This document shows positions 47,509 through 59,442 of a stretch of DNA of 64,000 nucleotides, piece by piece; position 1 is the first letter of the stretch; every line of letters starts with the position of its first letter. The stretch spans positions 25,185,922-25,249,921 of the forward strand of contig CM055112.1 in the NCBI GenBank assembly GCA_029204225.1. Reading direction: 5' to 3'. The stretch is from Diphasiastrum complanatum. Its lineage: Eukaryota > Streptophyta > Lycopodiopsida > Lycopodiales > Lycopodiaceae. Below the pieces are notes generated by a model that was not told the origin of the DNA, searched no databases, and worked only from the letters and a program-made list of their open reading frames with translations. Both the position numbers and the translations under genes were made by a program.

Positions 47509-48190
47509 TAAAGGACAGGTTATTGGTACCCTTCGTGATGAATTTCAGCAAGAAGAAAAATTCGATGATAAGGAAATTCTTAAGCATATAAGCTTATGGA
47601 TTAGGTATCGTCGTGATATGGCACGACAAGCTTACAGGGAGGGGCAATCCAAGCCCTCTTGGTGTTCAAGAAGTGATTGGAACCATGCAAAAGTAGATGA
47701 ACAAACACCAGATAAATACAGGATTCAGGAAGATGCCACGGCCACTAGGATGCATGGGATAGGCAATCTTAGGTTGGGGGCTCGAGCAGAAAGACGGGAT
47801 TGCAAGCAAGCATGGTAAGTGAACCTAAACTACTCTTATAGTTTATCTTTGATTTTATATGCTTTTGCTTTTTAATATGCATTATGACTAGCAGCTCCAA
47901 CGTAGCCCTAAATTAATTTCAACTTAAATTGAATGCATGGATAGTTGGCAGACTATGGACGTCTGCCAACTAAGGAGGAGTACAACTTTGCCTTCAGGGA
48001 ATCATATGAGGCATTAGTCGACAAACTAAAGAGTGAGGGTCATTCTCCAAATGTAAGTACTAGTTTTTGTATTCATACCAATGTGGTTTGACGTCAATTT
48101 TATTTAATTTAATACGTTCGAGCATTAAATATTAATGTAGTTTGTCTGGTTGTATTCATGCAGACTGGACGTTACGACGATGACGAGTAG
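47470..48190 (+). CDS. 3' exons of an unidentified spliced gene
   Basis: Three exons can be read. Exon one (about 47478-47814) encodes LIDGPNNLPPDKGQVIGTL, then KHISLWIRYRRDMARQAY, KPSWCSRSDWNHAKVDEQ and, after a single frame change near 47771, LEQKDGIASKH. It has the donor GTAAGT at 47815. Exon two (47952-48052, acceptor GCAG) reads YGRLPTKEEYNFAFRESYEA to EGHSPN with donor GTAAGT. Exon three (48164-48190, acceptor GCAG) ends TGRYDDDE and TAG. Phases match across both introns. The pattern is reminiscent of plant transposon-associated proteins (RxxMxxxYR, PSWxxxxxW) but I cannot name the family. The 5' part is missing and a SAP unit is joined in its place; the frame change suggests a decaying copy. 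Confidence 0.6.
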
Positions 48191-48759
48191 ATTAGGTTTA
48201 TAAGTTTTAGTTGATGTTAGATCTAGAGAGACTCATGCAAACTTAAAGCACCAATTTTGTAATACATTGATTGATATTATGAATATATTATTACTACAAA
48301 TGATCGTGCTATATTGCCATTGCTTTTATATGTGCAATGTTCTTTTTTCAAAAATTGCAATGTCAAATTTTGAAATGTGGATTGACGTAATAACTAACTA
48401 AGAATTCAAAACCATGTGCAATGTCGGATTTCAAAACAAGAATCAATATCATATATAGAAATCTAAATGAAAATTATGATGTGCATAAAGCAATGCAATA
48501 AAGTATTGTCATTCATAATGCACATGAAGTAATGCAATAAAATCTAGGAATGAAAAGTAATTTATATGCATTAAGTAATTTAAGAATTAATAGTACCTCA
48601 TGCTTAGCTTGTTATTTGATCCAAATGTTCAATGCAACTCAAAAATATTGTTTCAAAAACAATTCATGAACATCGCTTCTCCAAGAACACCTCTCCAAGA
48701 ACAACCTGATAAAATGTGTGCACTGTTTTTTACGCATTTTTTATTTTTTTAAACCTAAT

Positions 48760-49130
48760 TTGGGACGTCGGAAATCCGAAATCCAAACGCATCAGACCTT
48801 TATTTTGTTAATTCATTTAACAGATGTCAGATTCCGACATGTATTTGGGACGTCGGAATCCGACATTCAAGTAGACGTCGGATGGACAATTTTTGGGAGT
48901 GTTCTGTATCAACAAACGTCAGAAATTGACGTCTAATTTTTTTGTCAGATTTTGACATCCACGTCAGATCGGAAGCGATGTGTTTGGACGTCGGATTGCG
49001 ATGTCCACATCCGACGTCGGAATTTGACATCCACGTGGACCCGGCCACCTTCCACCGAGACTTGATGTTTTGAATTTCGGCAAGTTGTGGATGTCGTATT
49101 CCGACGTGTGTTATAAATGTTAGATTTCGA
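48760..49130. repeat. Palindromic GACGTCGGA repeat cluster
   Basis: About a dozen half-sites of GACGTCGGA / TCCGACGTC, with variants GACATCC and GACGTCAGA, in both orientations within 370 bp. For example GGACGTCGGAATCCGACAT at 48848 and CATCCGACGTCGGAATTTGA near 49009. Adjacent halves form hairpins such as TCGGAATCCGA. No coding frame is convincing. Confidence 0.75.
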
Positions 49131-49702
49131 CGACCTCAAGTTTTCCATGATGTTGGTGTCCTTTAAACGTATCTCCTAAGTTTTCAAGGAGATCTAGATC
49201 ACTTACATATTTAAGTTTGCCTGTGCGCGTTCAATTTTTTTATATTTAATCATGTACTTCTTGATGGGATTTTCCTATCTTTCTTTCAATAAAGTAATAC
49301 TTGTTATCGAGCATAAAGGTCTTAAAAAATCATTAATAAAAAGTTTACCCTCAACTTGTACATATCATGGTTCGAGTCCCAGAATCCAGAACGTCCCGCT
49401 CACTCACCGTTCGTAGATTCGTACGTTGCAGTGTAGGAAAGACGAGACCCACACACAAAGTTATCTAAAGCCACCTTCAGTTTGTTATGAATATTGAGAG
49501 AGAGAGAGAGAGATACTTGCGAAATGGGCAATTGATGTATCTTTGCGTCTGGATTCAGCCAACCTTTTACTCTTTCCATATGAAGAATCACACTTACGAC
49601 TTGGGAAAGGGAGAAGGAGAGAAGAATTCTCTTCCGTTTCTGAATTCCTCAATTGTTGTCGACAGCAATTATTGATTGGTGGTCAAGTGTTGAAGAAAGA
49701 AC

Positions 49703-50897
49703 ATGGGTTCGGATGTAATTGCAGAAAATTCTCAAGAGGGAGCTGTCCAATCTGGTTCGTCTGATCAGCAAACTGGGAACAATAGCTATCAATTAAGTGT
49801 GGCCATCGTTCATCCAACCAAGGATCACACTAGATTTGATGTACCAGCTATGTACGGGCAACCGAGTTTCGCTACAACTCCACTTACTGAATTAGCTCCG
49901 CGCGTTGCTGCTATCTTGTACTCATTTATCGCTTTTGTAGTGATGGCAGCAGCTCCTCAGATCGATCTGAAGTCTTCCAATTATGAGGCTTTCAAGTGAG
50001 AAAATGTGTGCATAAATGGTTTAATCTCTTTTCTTTTACTCCCACTTAGTTCTTAGTTAAGAATTCGTATGCATCCTGTGCAGGCCGGTGAAGCACCTTA
50101 TATATGGAGTACGATGTATTTTCTTTTTTGTTTTGCTCTATTTCTTGCTACTTATAAAAGGCCGATTGCAGAATCTATATTAATGAACCAAATTGCACAT
50201 AAATTTTTACCAGTTAGTGTACAAAACGAGTGAATGGCAAATTCATCTACGAATAACACTGCTTTTGAAATAAACCAAATTTTTAAAGGTTGCAGGCTGC
50301 TGCCTATCTTGATGGATTATTTAATGTCTTAGCAGCAGTTTTCACTATGCTATATAGTGATCATCATATTTTTTGTAGTTAATTGAGTTTCGAACACCAT
50401 ATCCAAGCATCCCCTTGCTAGCTAATCAGGATGTCCAATGCTTACCTGTAAGAATTTTCTTTCATTTAATTTAGTATCAGAGGCTTTTCTAAATGTGTAT
50501 GTAGCAAATGGGAAACCGTAGTATCATGAAGTACTGTATTCTTCTGTTTTTGCAGTGAGCAAGTTATTGTCATACATCTGGGAATTCCACCTCTATACTT
50601 TTCGTGTGATCAACTTTAAATATGAAAGAGACAAAAGTTTATATTTATATTTGACTAGCCTCTGCTTTTAAGCTCATTCGAAATGTTATTTTTTCTTTTT
50701 TCTTTCCTGGAAGTAACGCTCCGGCTGAAAGCGTTCTACATCGTCACTTGTACTGCAGCTATGTATTGGCTATGAACATCATAACATTTGTGTATTCCAT
50801 TTTACAAGTTGCCCATTGGGCATACAATTCAAATACGATGAAACTGTTCTTCCTAAACTGGTCGAAGTTTTCATCACTTTTGCTTGCGATCAGTTGA
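49703..50897 (+). CDS. CASP-like membrane protein (possibly truncated)
   Basis: Exon one, 49703-49995, has an ATG start and 98 codons: a polar N-terminus, then PRVAAILYSFIAFVVMAAAP, the first transmembrane segment of CASP-like (Casparian strip membrane domain/MARVEL) proteins. Donor GTGAGA follows at 49996. Exon two starts at 50759 after TACTGCAG. Splicing in phase gives EAFNYVLAMNIITFVYSILQ, the typical second segment. This frame ends at TGA 50895-50897 after about 45 codons. One base out of frame the sequence reads VFITFACDQLKLL, resembling the third-segment DQ motif, so a frameshift has probably truncated the usual four-segment, 180-200-residue protein, unless exon two ends earlier. A (GA)n lies in the leader at 49496. 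CASP-like proteins are plasma-membrane scaffolds. Confidence 0.7.
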
Positions 50898-53321
50898 AGC
50901 TCTTGCCCCATGTTTTCACATGACGTTTCATGGTAATATATTCTTCATGTTGATGAAGTTTGCAAAAGTCATTTTCGCTAAGTTTAGATAGTGTGGCAAG
51001 GGAAATTTCGTTGCTATGTATCAGACTGACATCATTTCAAACTGAATCTAGCAATGCAGATTTAGTAGACGAAATCCTCTACTTTGTGACAGTAACTTTT
51101 GATGCTGTTGCCTTTAAACTGACACTAGTTGAATGACTTGTTAGCTGCATGTCATATTGAGTTTGTTTAGGGTAGTCATGGAAGATGTCCAGTTTCAACT
51201 TTCAATCAAGCTAATATGATGGAGAGTTTAATTACCTCGAATCTGGAGCTTGCATTGAACTTCAGTCTGTACACAAAGTATAATGTTCATATGTACAAAA
51301 CAGCCTCTTAACCCAAATGTCATATGCTTCGCCACCTTATATTATATTTAGTTTGAGCTCTAGTGTTCCAATCATAAGAAGCAAACTTTCATCAAATTGA
51401 TTCATCTTATAGCTTTACAAAGAAAAGATGTACATAATCAACGCATATTACAGATTATAAAGGATTTGCACCGATTTTGTTAACAAGATTAAGAAGCTGA
51501 GAAACCCCAAACCCTTAAAATCAAATATTGTGACGGGGGTCAAATTCCTCATTTAGGGCTTTACCAAGATTTTTTTCTTTTACATTGTAGATTTCAGTTA
51601 CTCATCATGTCCTAGAAACAGGCTGCTAATGAGTTTATTTCCAGATTTCAGTTTGGATACTGGAAACTTAGGCCGATTAAAATTCATCTATTAGCTAGGA
51701 TTTGTTAACACATATACATTTGGTTGTTATCTTAAACTTGCCTTATTCATTATTCGTTTTTTTGTCGTGTTTTTTAGTTACTTCATTAACAATTTCATCA
51801 TATACATCACCATAAGAGAGGTTTTATTCATTTCATTAATTGATTTTTATTAGTTGCATTGGCTTCCACAATGTGGAAACATTTGAGGACAAAGATTAAT
51901 CTGGTCCATTTTGGCCATAGTATGATGCTACTTTCAGTGGCTCTTCAAAAATGGACCCCTATCACTTGTTTCTTTGGAGATGCTTTTATATCATATCATT
52001 GAGATTTTTATACAATTTGGGTTTTTTTAACCCAAAACTCTACTGTATATATACTTAGATTTAATTTCATGTCCATTTGGTCAAATTCATCATACATTGT
52101 GATCTTTGAACAAAACCATAGCCTATGTCACACTTCAACAACTACATCCTACAACTGTGGACCAAAAATTCAATTGATTTTGCTGGTTACAACCTTATTA
52201 AGTATACATTACTTTTTAACATAATGACACTTTATTTTCCCTTCTCAGTTGGGCTCACTATTTTCTGTAGTCATACGACATTTCCACTTATTGTCCATGG
52301 TTCGATTCTGATCCATGTTCCTTAATTTGCACTTGTTGAAATATGAAGACTAGTAGCTGTATCTTTCATTGTAGTATGTCTCTAAGTAATCGAAATCCTT
52401 ATGAGACCATTATTGTAGGGCAATGAGTTGAAACTGAGAGATGATTGAAACACTACATAACATTCCATAGATCTAGCTCCTTTTTCTTATTACTACTTTT
52501 CAACCTCATGAAAAACATTAGGTTCTATCTCTAGTACATCTTTCTTATATGTTTATTGTTGTTGATATATCCTACACCCTTTGTTCTAGATGTCTCAAAA
52601 GTTCCATATCTATGCCATTCACACCACTATTCCTTCCTTCAGTGTGTGACTGTTTGTTATCATCTTTAGTTGCTCGTTATTTCATTATCAATGCTATCAT
52701 TGTCAACTATTTTTTCCATTATTTTATCCATTTTGACAAAGAGCTTACTGGAAGAAATTCTTCTTTGGATAAAGCAGCTTAGTCATGGAGCTGATTTAAC
52801 CTATTACTTTCTCAATGATTTAGCTATAATACTTTTGAGATATTTAACACTTTTTTTCCATTGGTGGCGATGTTATGGATCCTTTTGTGCCTTTGTTATG
52901 AAGTGTTCAACAATCTAAGTGATCTCAAAACATGCTCAGTCTACGCACCTAGCTTGGAGTTTATTTATTATTTCAGACAAGACATGCACTATTTGACCTA
53001 CCTCAATTTTCATGGTGAGAGACAAAAAATACTACATCGACTTTAGATTTCAAAATTCTTGGTGCTTTGTTGCACTTGGTTTTCGACATGTAGATACAAA
53101 GTAAAAGATTGAACTTAGAGTGAACGTGGCATGCTACAAACACAATCACAAACACCATCACATTAACAATTGTTGGTCTAAGTACAACAATATATAACAA
53201 TGAGAATCTAATATATGGCACAATTGCATCGTTTGTATTTGCTACTTGCAGTAAAGCTTTTTCAAATGATTTAAAAAATGAGAGATTTTCTAGTCCAAGT
53301 CTAAAATTACTTATGCTTGCC
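50898..53321. other. No recognisable gene
   Basis: AT-rich with no conserved frame, LTR or tandem repeat. It may include the 3' part of the CASP-like gene, but I could not recognise the remaining transmembrane exons. Confidence 0.4.
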
Positions 53322-53489
53322 TTATTTACCCATCTTTGTTGTATAGATTCTAGCATACTTGTTGATGTCTGCTAGTTCTTCAGGAGCAACATCAGCTCTA
53401 TTATTAGAAAATGCATGCACAGGATTGGAAAAATTTTGCATGCAAATAAAAGCTTCTGTCAGCATGATCTTCTTGGCCTTTTTTAGCAT
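53322..53489 (-). CDS. Short unidentified coding-like fragment
   Basis: ATG at 53489 and TAA at 53324-53322, 55 codons, containing KKAKKIMLTEAFICMQNF and PEELADINKYARIYTTKMGK. The composition is protein-like, and the sequence continues in another frame as ASISNFRLGLENLS, which suggests a frameshifted remnant. No family was recognised. It could be internal sequence of the minus-strand LTR element whose primer site is at 54708. Confidence 0.25.
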   Translation of the reverse strand: MLKKAKKIMLTEAFICMQNFSNPVHAFSNNRADVAPEELADINKYARIYTTKMGK

Positions 53490-54707
53490 TGCTGCTTCAA
53501 GTCTTTTATCAGGATATCAAGTACTTGTATCATTATAGGACTAAGATACATTCAAATGACTTTGAGCCTAATGGTGTATGTATTACTATGATAAGATCTT
53601 TACCACATTGCTATTGACAATGTAAATAATATTTCTCTATCAGATACTCATTATTGCATATTCAATCAAAATCGTGGTTTTTTCAAAATTAATGTTCACA
53701 AGCTTTTTGCAAGCATTCCTCTTTTTCTTCCTCCCTAGAACATCATTATCTAGCAATGATTGGATATGTTTTTGTTGCCTAAAATGAATGTAAATCAAAT
53801 AAAATGGCTAATTCAAAAAAGGAAAGAATCAAGAGTGCAATTGCTGAATTAAAGCTAGATTAAAATAACTTTTCTATAAGATTTGTATATACTCCTCAAA
53901 ATGCACAAGGTTCTTGAAGAAACCACAACATTAACAATAGACTCCCCAAATTTATGTGAAGTATATACCAAATTTAGTCTATAAGGTTTTTCATCCTTCT
54001 CTTGCTTCAATCTAGTGTATAAGTTGCCCCAATCAAATTTGTGGCATTTAAAATTGAAAACATGTAACAAGCATGAAGACAACACATTTTAAAATAAGGA
54101 TAAAGCAAAAACAATAAATTCATTGGTTGCTTGAAAAGAAAAGTCACCAAAATTGAAGTTTGATTTGTGAACAAAAAAATGGTAGGTGTCTTTTAATCAA
54201 TCATGAAGCAAGGTTCTTGCATCAATATTCAAAGGTTTGCTACTATAAGCCAATTGGACTATATTTTATTTTACAAAATATAAGATGTTTGCGAGGATAA
54301 TTCAAATTCACTCTTTTTAATCTCTTTCACACTTTTTGATGTACTTTCAAGACTTGTAAAACAACTTTAGAGGACCTAATTTCAGCCTAGATTAATTAGA
54401 TCTCATGACCCTAAGTCAAATCTAATCAATGGCACTCAATCTTAGTAGTTTATTCTAAGATTTTTACCAAAAATTACATCAAAAGCTCACAAATTAAATT
54501 TCTTTGGATCAAATGAATACCATGCATTAAATGCAGGTTCAGAGGTGCCCACGCATGTGGATAGTACGGATTTGGACCCCTACCAAGTTTGGGATCAAAT
54601 CTCCTCACCAAAATCAAGATTCTAGCTTGCTCTCAATACTAGTTTTTAGCACCAAAACTTGCTAAAAATGGATTTGCATTAGATCAATGGCTTATGCTCT
54701 TGTACTC
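53490..54707 (-). other. Presumed internal region of an LTR element
   Basis: No recognisable domains. Position inside a minus-oriented primer site and LTR suggests the leader or a decayed gag. A 76-codon minus frame at 54085-53855 is unassigned. Confidence 0.3.
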
Positions 54708-54720
54708 GGCTCTGATACCA
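54708..54720 (-). promoter_or_regulatory. Primer-binding site, orphan LTR element 1
   Basis: GGCTCTGATACCA on the plus strand is TGGTATCAGAGCC on the minus strand, a perfect 13-nt match to the plant initiator tRNA-Met primer site. TGTGAAAG of an LTR begins at the next base, 54721. Confidence 0.85.
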
Positions 54721-55360
54721 TGTGAAAGTATTGTACTTTAGGACCATAAACGGATCTACAAAAGATCCACAAGAGTGATTGGATGCTTGCTTAACAATCT
54801 ATCAAAAAACTAGACACAAAAAAGTTGATCTAGATTGGCAATTTGACAAACAACAAGCATTAACAATCAAAAACATTAATAAACATTGAAATACGAGCCC
54901 ACACGTGTGTACTACAGTCTGTAGTACGGCCTTCAACCTGAGAAACAAGTAGAAATTGATTTGGTTTCATTTGGATCACAAAAACTCAATGTACATAGTG
55001 AACTAGCTTGAGATTGCCAATGAGCTCCAAAAAATTTCTATCTTCTCACTATGGAGAGAGGGAAGACATAGCAAATTCGACTTCCTTCTTGAAGTTATGT
55101 GGATTTCCAGCATGTAATAAGGAAATTAACTCACCCTTCTTGCCCTAAGATGAAATCCTAGCCTAGATCCTAGAATTATGCTTGGTAGGTAGCTAGTTGG
55201 TCAAATTTTCACCTTAAACTTAGGTGTAGGTCCTATAAAGTAGGGATGACCACCAAATAGACATGACCAACTCTCTTGATTTGACCTAACCTACATTAGG
55301 AGTGGGTTGCCACGTGGCATATTGGCCTTACATGCGTGGAACCCAATTATAAACGATATT
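54721..55360 (-). repeat. 5' LTR next to the primer site, orphan element 1
   Basis: The left boundary TG at 54721 is fixed by the primer site; the right boundary is not determined (a CA end near 55360 is a guess). Includes CACACGTGTG at 54900 and the perfect palindrome GTACTACAG-T-CTGTAGTAC at 54909-54927. No second LTR is seen to the left, so the element is partial. Confidence 0.5.
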
Positions 55361-56971
55361 TACAATGTTCTACATGGTTTTTGATCAAGCTAGATTTGCC
55401 AATTTTTGGCAATTCTTCACTTATCAATATATGCAATAGTTTTTTTCCTTTTGGACATTCTTTCATCTTGTGCATGACATTTTACATTATTTTTTTCAGA
55501 CATTTGATAGAAAGAGCGTTTAGAAAGTGAAGGCTAATTGGTCAACATTTTATTTCATATCTAATTTTAACATGTTTCAACAAAATTCATGAATTTTTGT
55601 ATGAGGGGAATATTATCTATTCTATACACTCTTTTAGTCCTATTTCCAAGCTATCGATCTTCTTGGCTAGATTCTCTTACCAACACCATTTCTCAAGTTA
55701 AAATATACAATCACAAAGATTTTGATGAGTGTATTATTGAACTTAGCAAAAACAATATTACCATAAGCATTCACAAGTGAGATTTTGTCACATGAAGCAT
55801 TTAGAACGATGCTACCTTTCAACAAAACAAATAAAATAATGGAAATATGCTAACATGAACTTACACAAGCATGAAGTCATATGTCAGGAAAACCATCAAT
55901 TTGCAATGTAATAATTGCTCAAAATACTCTTTGACCATTTTGTGCGAGAGTAACTTGTAATCCATGCATCTCAATGATATTATCCAGTGGGATGATTTAT
56001 GAAACTCCTTTTCAGAAAATATCATAGTGGATGAGTTTGAAATTTTTGAATAAAGTAAATTTTCCTTTTCTTATGAATTAATCTACTTCACAAAATATTA
56101 ACGTAATTGATCTATATCTCAAAAGTTTTCTTCAATAAATATAACAAGATGGTGATATTGTGATTCCTTATTATAAACAACCTTTCTTAACATTATTCTA
56201 TGACCTACAACAAAAGGAGTACTCTCATGCAATAAGAAGAATAAATATAAAAACTACAGAAAATTTTGTGTAGATAAAGTTTCATCGTAGTGAGCTTCTT
56301 TTATTGAAATTATCAATATTGAATTTTCAATTCCAATTAATGGTTGCCCTGTTAATTAATTTTGCTAATCATCTATCACACATACAACCACAACTACCCA
56401 ACAACAAGAAGGCTATACAAGCATTCAGAAGAGAACACAATAAACTCAAAATGGGAATGAGAAACTTAGGATGACTTGTCCTATTTAGCTTTTATACGGG
56501 GAGTTAAGTTAGTGGAAAGACATTTGATAGATTGTGAGTACAACGGTCCTTTTTTATCTCACTATGATGATGACAATATTTACTTTGGCATAAATATCAT
56601 CCAAGAGGAGAGAATCTTGGATGATATTTCAAAAGCAATCCCTATCATAAAGATAGTCTATGCCTACTTTGAGCTAGCCATTTGGAGGGTACCTAGAAGA
56701 TAACGACACAAGATCACCACCTTTATGGGTGGTCTAGATTGGGGTATGACTGTTGTCACCTACCCATCTCAATAGATGAATACCTAGGAAATAGGTGAGC
56801 TGTAGATATGGGTAAATTTTGTAATTTCATAATATAAATGCATAGAGAAAAAGAAAAAAAAAAATCTATATAGCAAAGAAAAAGAAAAAGTATACATGGA
56901 AGTTTAGACCTCTAAAAAAGAGCCAACCATGATTACAAATTTTTCTTGAAGTGACTGCTAACTATCTTGGA

Positions 56972-56974
<3 letters not shown>
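55361..56974. other. No recognisable gene
   Basis: AT-rich. A 75-codon plus frame at 56476-56703 (RHLIDCEYNGPFLSHYDDDN) lacks an ATG start and has no recognised family. Confidence 0.35.

Positions 56975-57046
<72 letters not shown>
56975..57046. repeat. (GA)n microsatellite
   Basis: About 36 GA units. The surrounding 113-codon frame is an artefact of the repeat plus unassigned sequence. Confidence 0.97.
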
Positions 57047-57049
<3 letters not shown>

Positions 57050-58207
57050 ATGGACTCATTGCTCAATGGGGCCTCTAGAAGTCCTTAATGGAGAGGAGCT
57101 ATTGCTGCTAGTATCCTACAAGATCCAGGAGGAGTGGAACTGGCTAACATGGGAGATTTTATCGGTGAAACGTTTTCCAAGCAACATGGCAAAGTTCAAA
57201 GCTCTTATTTTAGAATTGCACATGACGATGCAAAAGAAGAAGATTATATCTTCTATAACTAGTGATATATGGTGGCAATGTAAAATACTCCATTACCCTA
57301 AACCCTAAAATGCCCCCTTATGTGGTTGTGCATTTGTACATCAAAAACAAAGTAGTCATTTGAATGCTCATTGACTTGTCATTATGTCTACTAGTCGTCT
57401 ATTTGGTGAGGACAGTCTTATGGTGGTAGTAAGATTTTCTTAGGTTGAGTTTTAGTCGCTCATGTATGTCAGCTTTATAGGTTTGTGCTTCTAAGTGTCT
57501 GATAGCATGTTAGCCTAGCTAAATGGAGGATGTATGTCTCATGGTGGAGATTTCCTTGGTTTGAGCCATGTCGCTCATGTGGTCCACTTGTATTTCAAGT
57601 TGGATGGAAACAAGTCAGTTGGTCAAGAGTACGGTAGACTCTCTCTGTGAGCATTGTGTTTTGCATGATACTTTGTGAGTCAAACCTAGTGGTTTGTTGG
57701 TGTGCTTGAGTGTGAGTCAAGAATAGTGAAGCTGGGATATGCATAATATCTTTTGGACACTCTAGACGTGTCATGTACTTTTAGTACATCCATGCTTATC
57801 AATGCATCAGAATATCCATTGTAAGCTTTGTAGGCCCAAAAGGAGCTATTAGCCTTAAGAACAAGGCGGTTCCCTCTTTGGGTACCTTCAAAGTAATTAA
57901 TAAGGGTAATAGGCCACTACGGACCCAATGTAGGCTAAATAATGCTTAACCATAGCCTGATAAAACTTGTTGTTATCTTTTCAGAGGTACTGAGTTTGTT
58001 TGATTTGGATCAATATTAAGAAAGTTATGATCAAATTAGTGGAGATGGGTTAAAATTGCCAGAATTTTGAAAAAAATTTGTGGAATTTTTCCAAGTGAGA
58101 GAGAAGCGCTTCAATCTTTCAATTTTGAAGTTTTGTCTCTGTTGTAAATTTTTTTCACATTTTTCATTTTGAAGTTTTGCAGGTTCAAATTTCTTTTTAA
58201 GAAAAAC
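57047..58207. other. No recognisable gene
   Basis: Mixed-composition sequence without a long frame, repeat or LTR signature. Confidence 0.4.
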
Positions 58208-58283
58208 ACAGACCTAATCCTACACACCTACAGCCCTAACCTAGCCTCAATCTACCCTAACCCTAATACCCTAACCTAAATGT
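58208..58283. repeat. Degenerate telomere-like CCCTAA cluster
   Basis: CCCTAA or near matches occur about seven times, including CTACCCTAACCCTAATACCC near 58254, mixed with CACACCTACAGCC. It is reminiscent of the plant CCCTAAA telomere repeat but is too short and irregular to be a true telomere. Confidence 0.55.
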
Positions 58284-58286
58284 ACT

Positions 58287-58508
58287 CTACTCTCCGAGAT
58301 CTTTGACTTTTGACAAACCAAGTTCCAAATTCAGTGCACTCTTTTTTTCAGGAATATTATCCATTGTTTCCGAATGCTTTGGTTCTTCACAGTCTTTGCA
58401 ATCCATAACAGATTGATGTTCAAGATCATTCGCCCTTTCCAAGTCAGATTGGTGACTCTCTTTGTACGAGCTTGAATTATCAAAATCATCTAAAACCTCA
58501 TCAGACAA
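58287..58508 (-). other. Acidic open frame of unknown meaning
   Basis: The minus frame reads MSDEVLDDFDNSSSYKESHQ and onward as charged, low-complexity residues. Its first codon is TTG and no homology was recognised. It might be a 3' exon or a chance frame. Confidence 0.2.
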
Positions 58509-58759
58509 TGTGATGTCAATAAGCGGATCATAATATCAATAATATCGCGGATTTACATCAAGAACAGATTCTTTTATTATTAGTTGAACAAGCTATTGTG
58601 AGAGCCGCAACAGAGAGCTCAGTAGCTTGTTGAACATTCCATTTTTTCCAGTGCTCTTCATTCCCGTTGATCTTCGTCCTTCACTCTTAGCGTCTCCTCC
58701 ATGGCAGACAAATTATCTGAAATCTCAGCTGTTGGTTGAGAATTGTGTGCCTTCTCCCA

Positions 58760-59075
58760 CTCGGCTCGGTCCAGTTTGGACATCTCTCTCCTTCACGCAT
58801 TTCCTCGGTCGAGAGCTCAACACCTTCACGTCGGTTGAGATCTTTCTCTCTCTACCATATTCTCTCTCCTCCGGCTCCGGTTGACATTACTCTCTCTCTA
58901 CACCTCTCTCCTTCGGTTACCTCCTTTCTCTCTCTACTCCTCTCTTGACATTACTCTCTCTCTACACCTCTCCTTCGGTTACCTCCTTTCTCTCTATACT
59001 CCTCTCTCCTTCGGTTACGTACTCTCTCTCTCTCTAACCATGTTCAGTTACCTCCTTTCTCTCTCTACCTATTCC
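58760..59075. repeat. CT-rich 60-70-bp tandem repeat
   Basis: Units of the type ACATTACTCTCTCTCTACAC ... CCTTCGGTTACCTCC repeat about 2.5 times between 58880 and 59050. Upstream, CGGTCGAGAGCTC and CGGTTGAGATC (58806-58840) echo the CTCGACCG minisatellite in reverse. Confidence 0.7.
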
Positions 59076-59442
59076 GTGCCTGAGAAAAAATTTCGTTTTT
59101 CTCAATTTTTTTTTTACGGTTGCCCACAATCCTTTACGAGCACTCAAATGCACCATATAGACAGCCGTTAAAAAATTTACAGTAAAACTTCTTAATTCCC
59201 CCACAATTTCTTTTGAGCACCAAAACATCTCATGGATTTCAAACTTTATTATCTAGTTTATAATTTTTTTTTTTAAGAACCTCTTTATTTTAAGTTGTCT
59301 AAATTCAACTTACCTTTCATTCTTTAACTCTACATAACTTTTTTATTTGAGCCTGGAATTTAGTGAAGTAAAAACAAAAACTATTCAAAACGATAAGAAA
59401 AATTCACCAAGACTATCCATATTATTGCTGTAACACTTCAGA

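Noticed and set aside
49370-49400. tRNA-like GGTTCGAGTCCC box
   Set aside because: No matching A box, anticodon arm or pairing acceptor stem upstream.
56476-56703. A real 75-residue gene
   Set aside because: Starts at TTG, no recognisable family and no splice or promoter context.
58627-59171. Serine/leucine-rich proteins in the CT-rich region
   Set aside because: Overlapping frames of a CT-rich tandem repeat with no domain resemblance.
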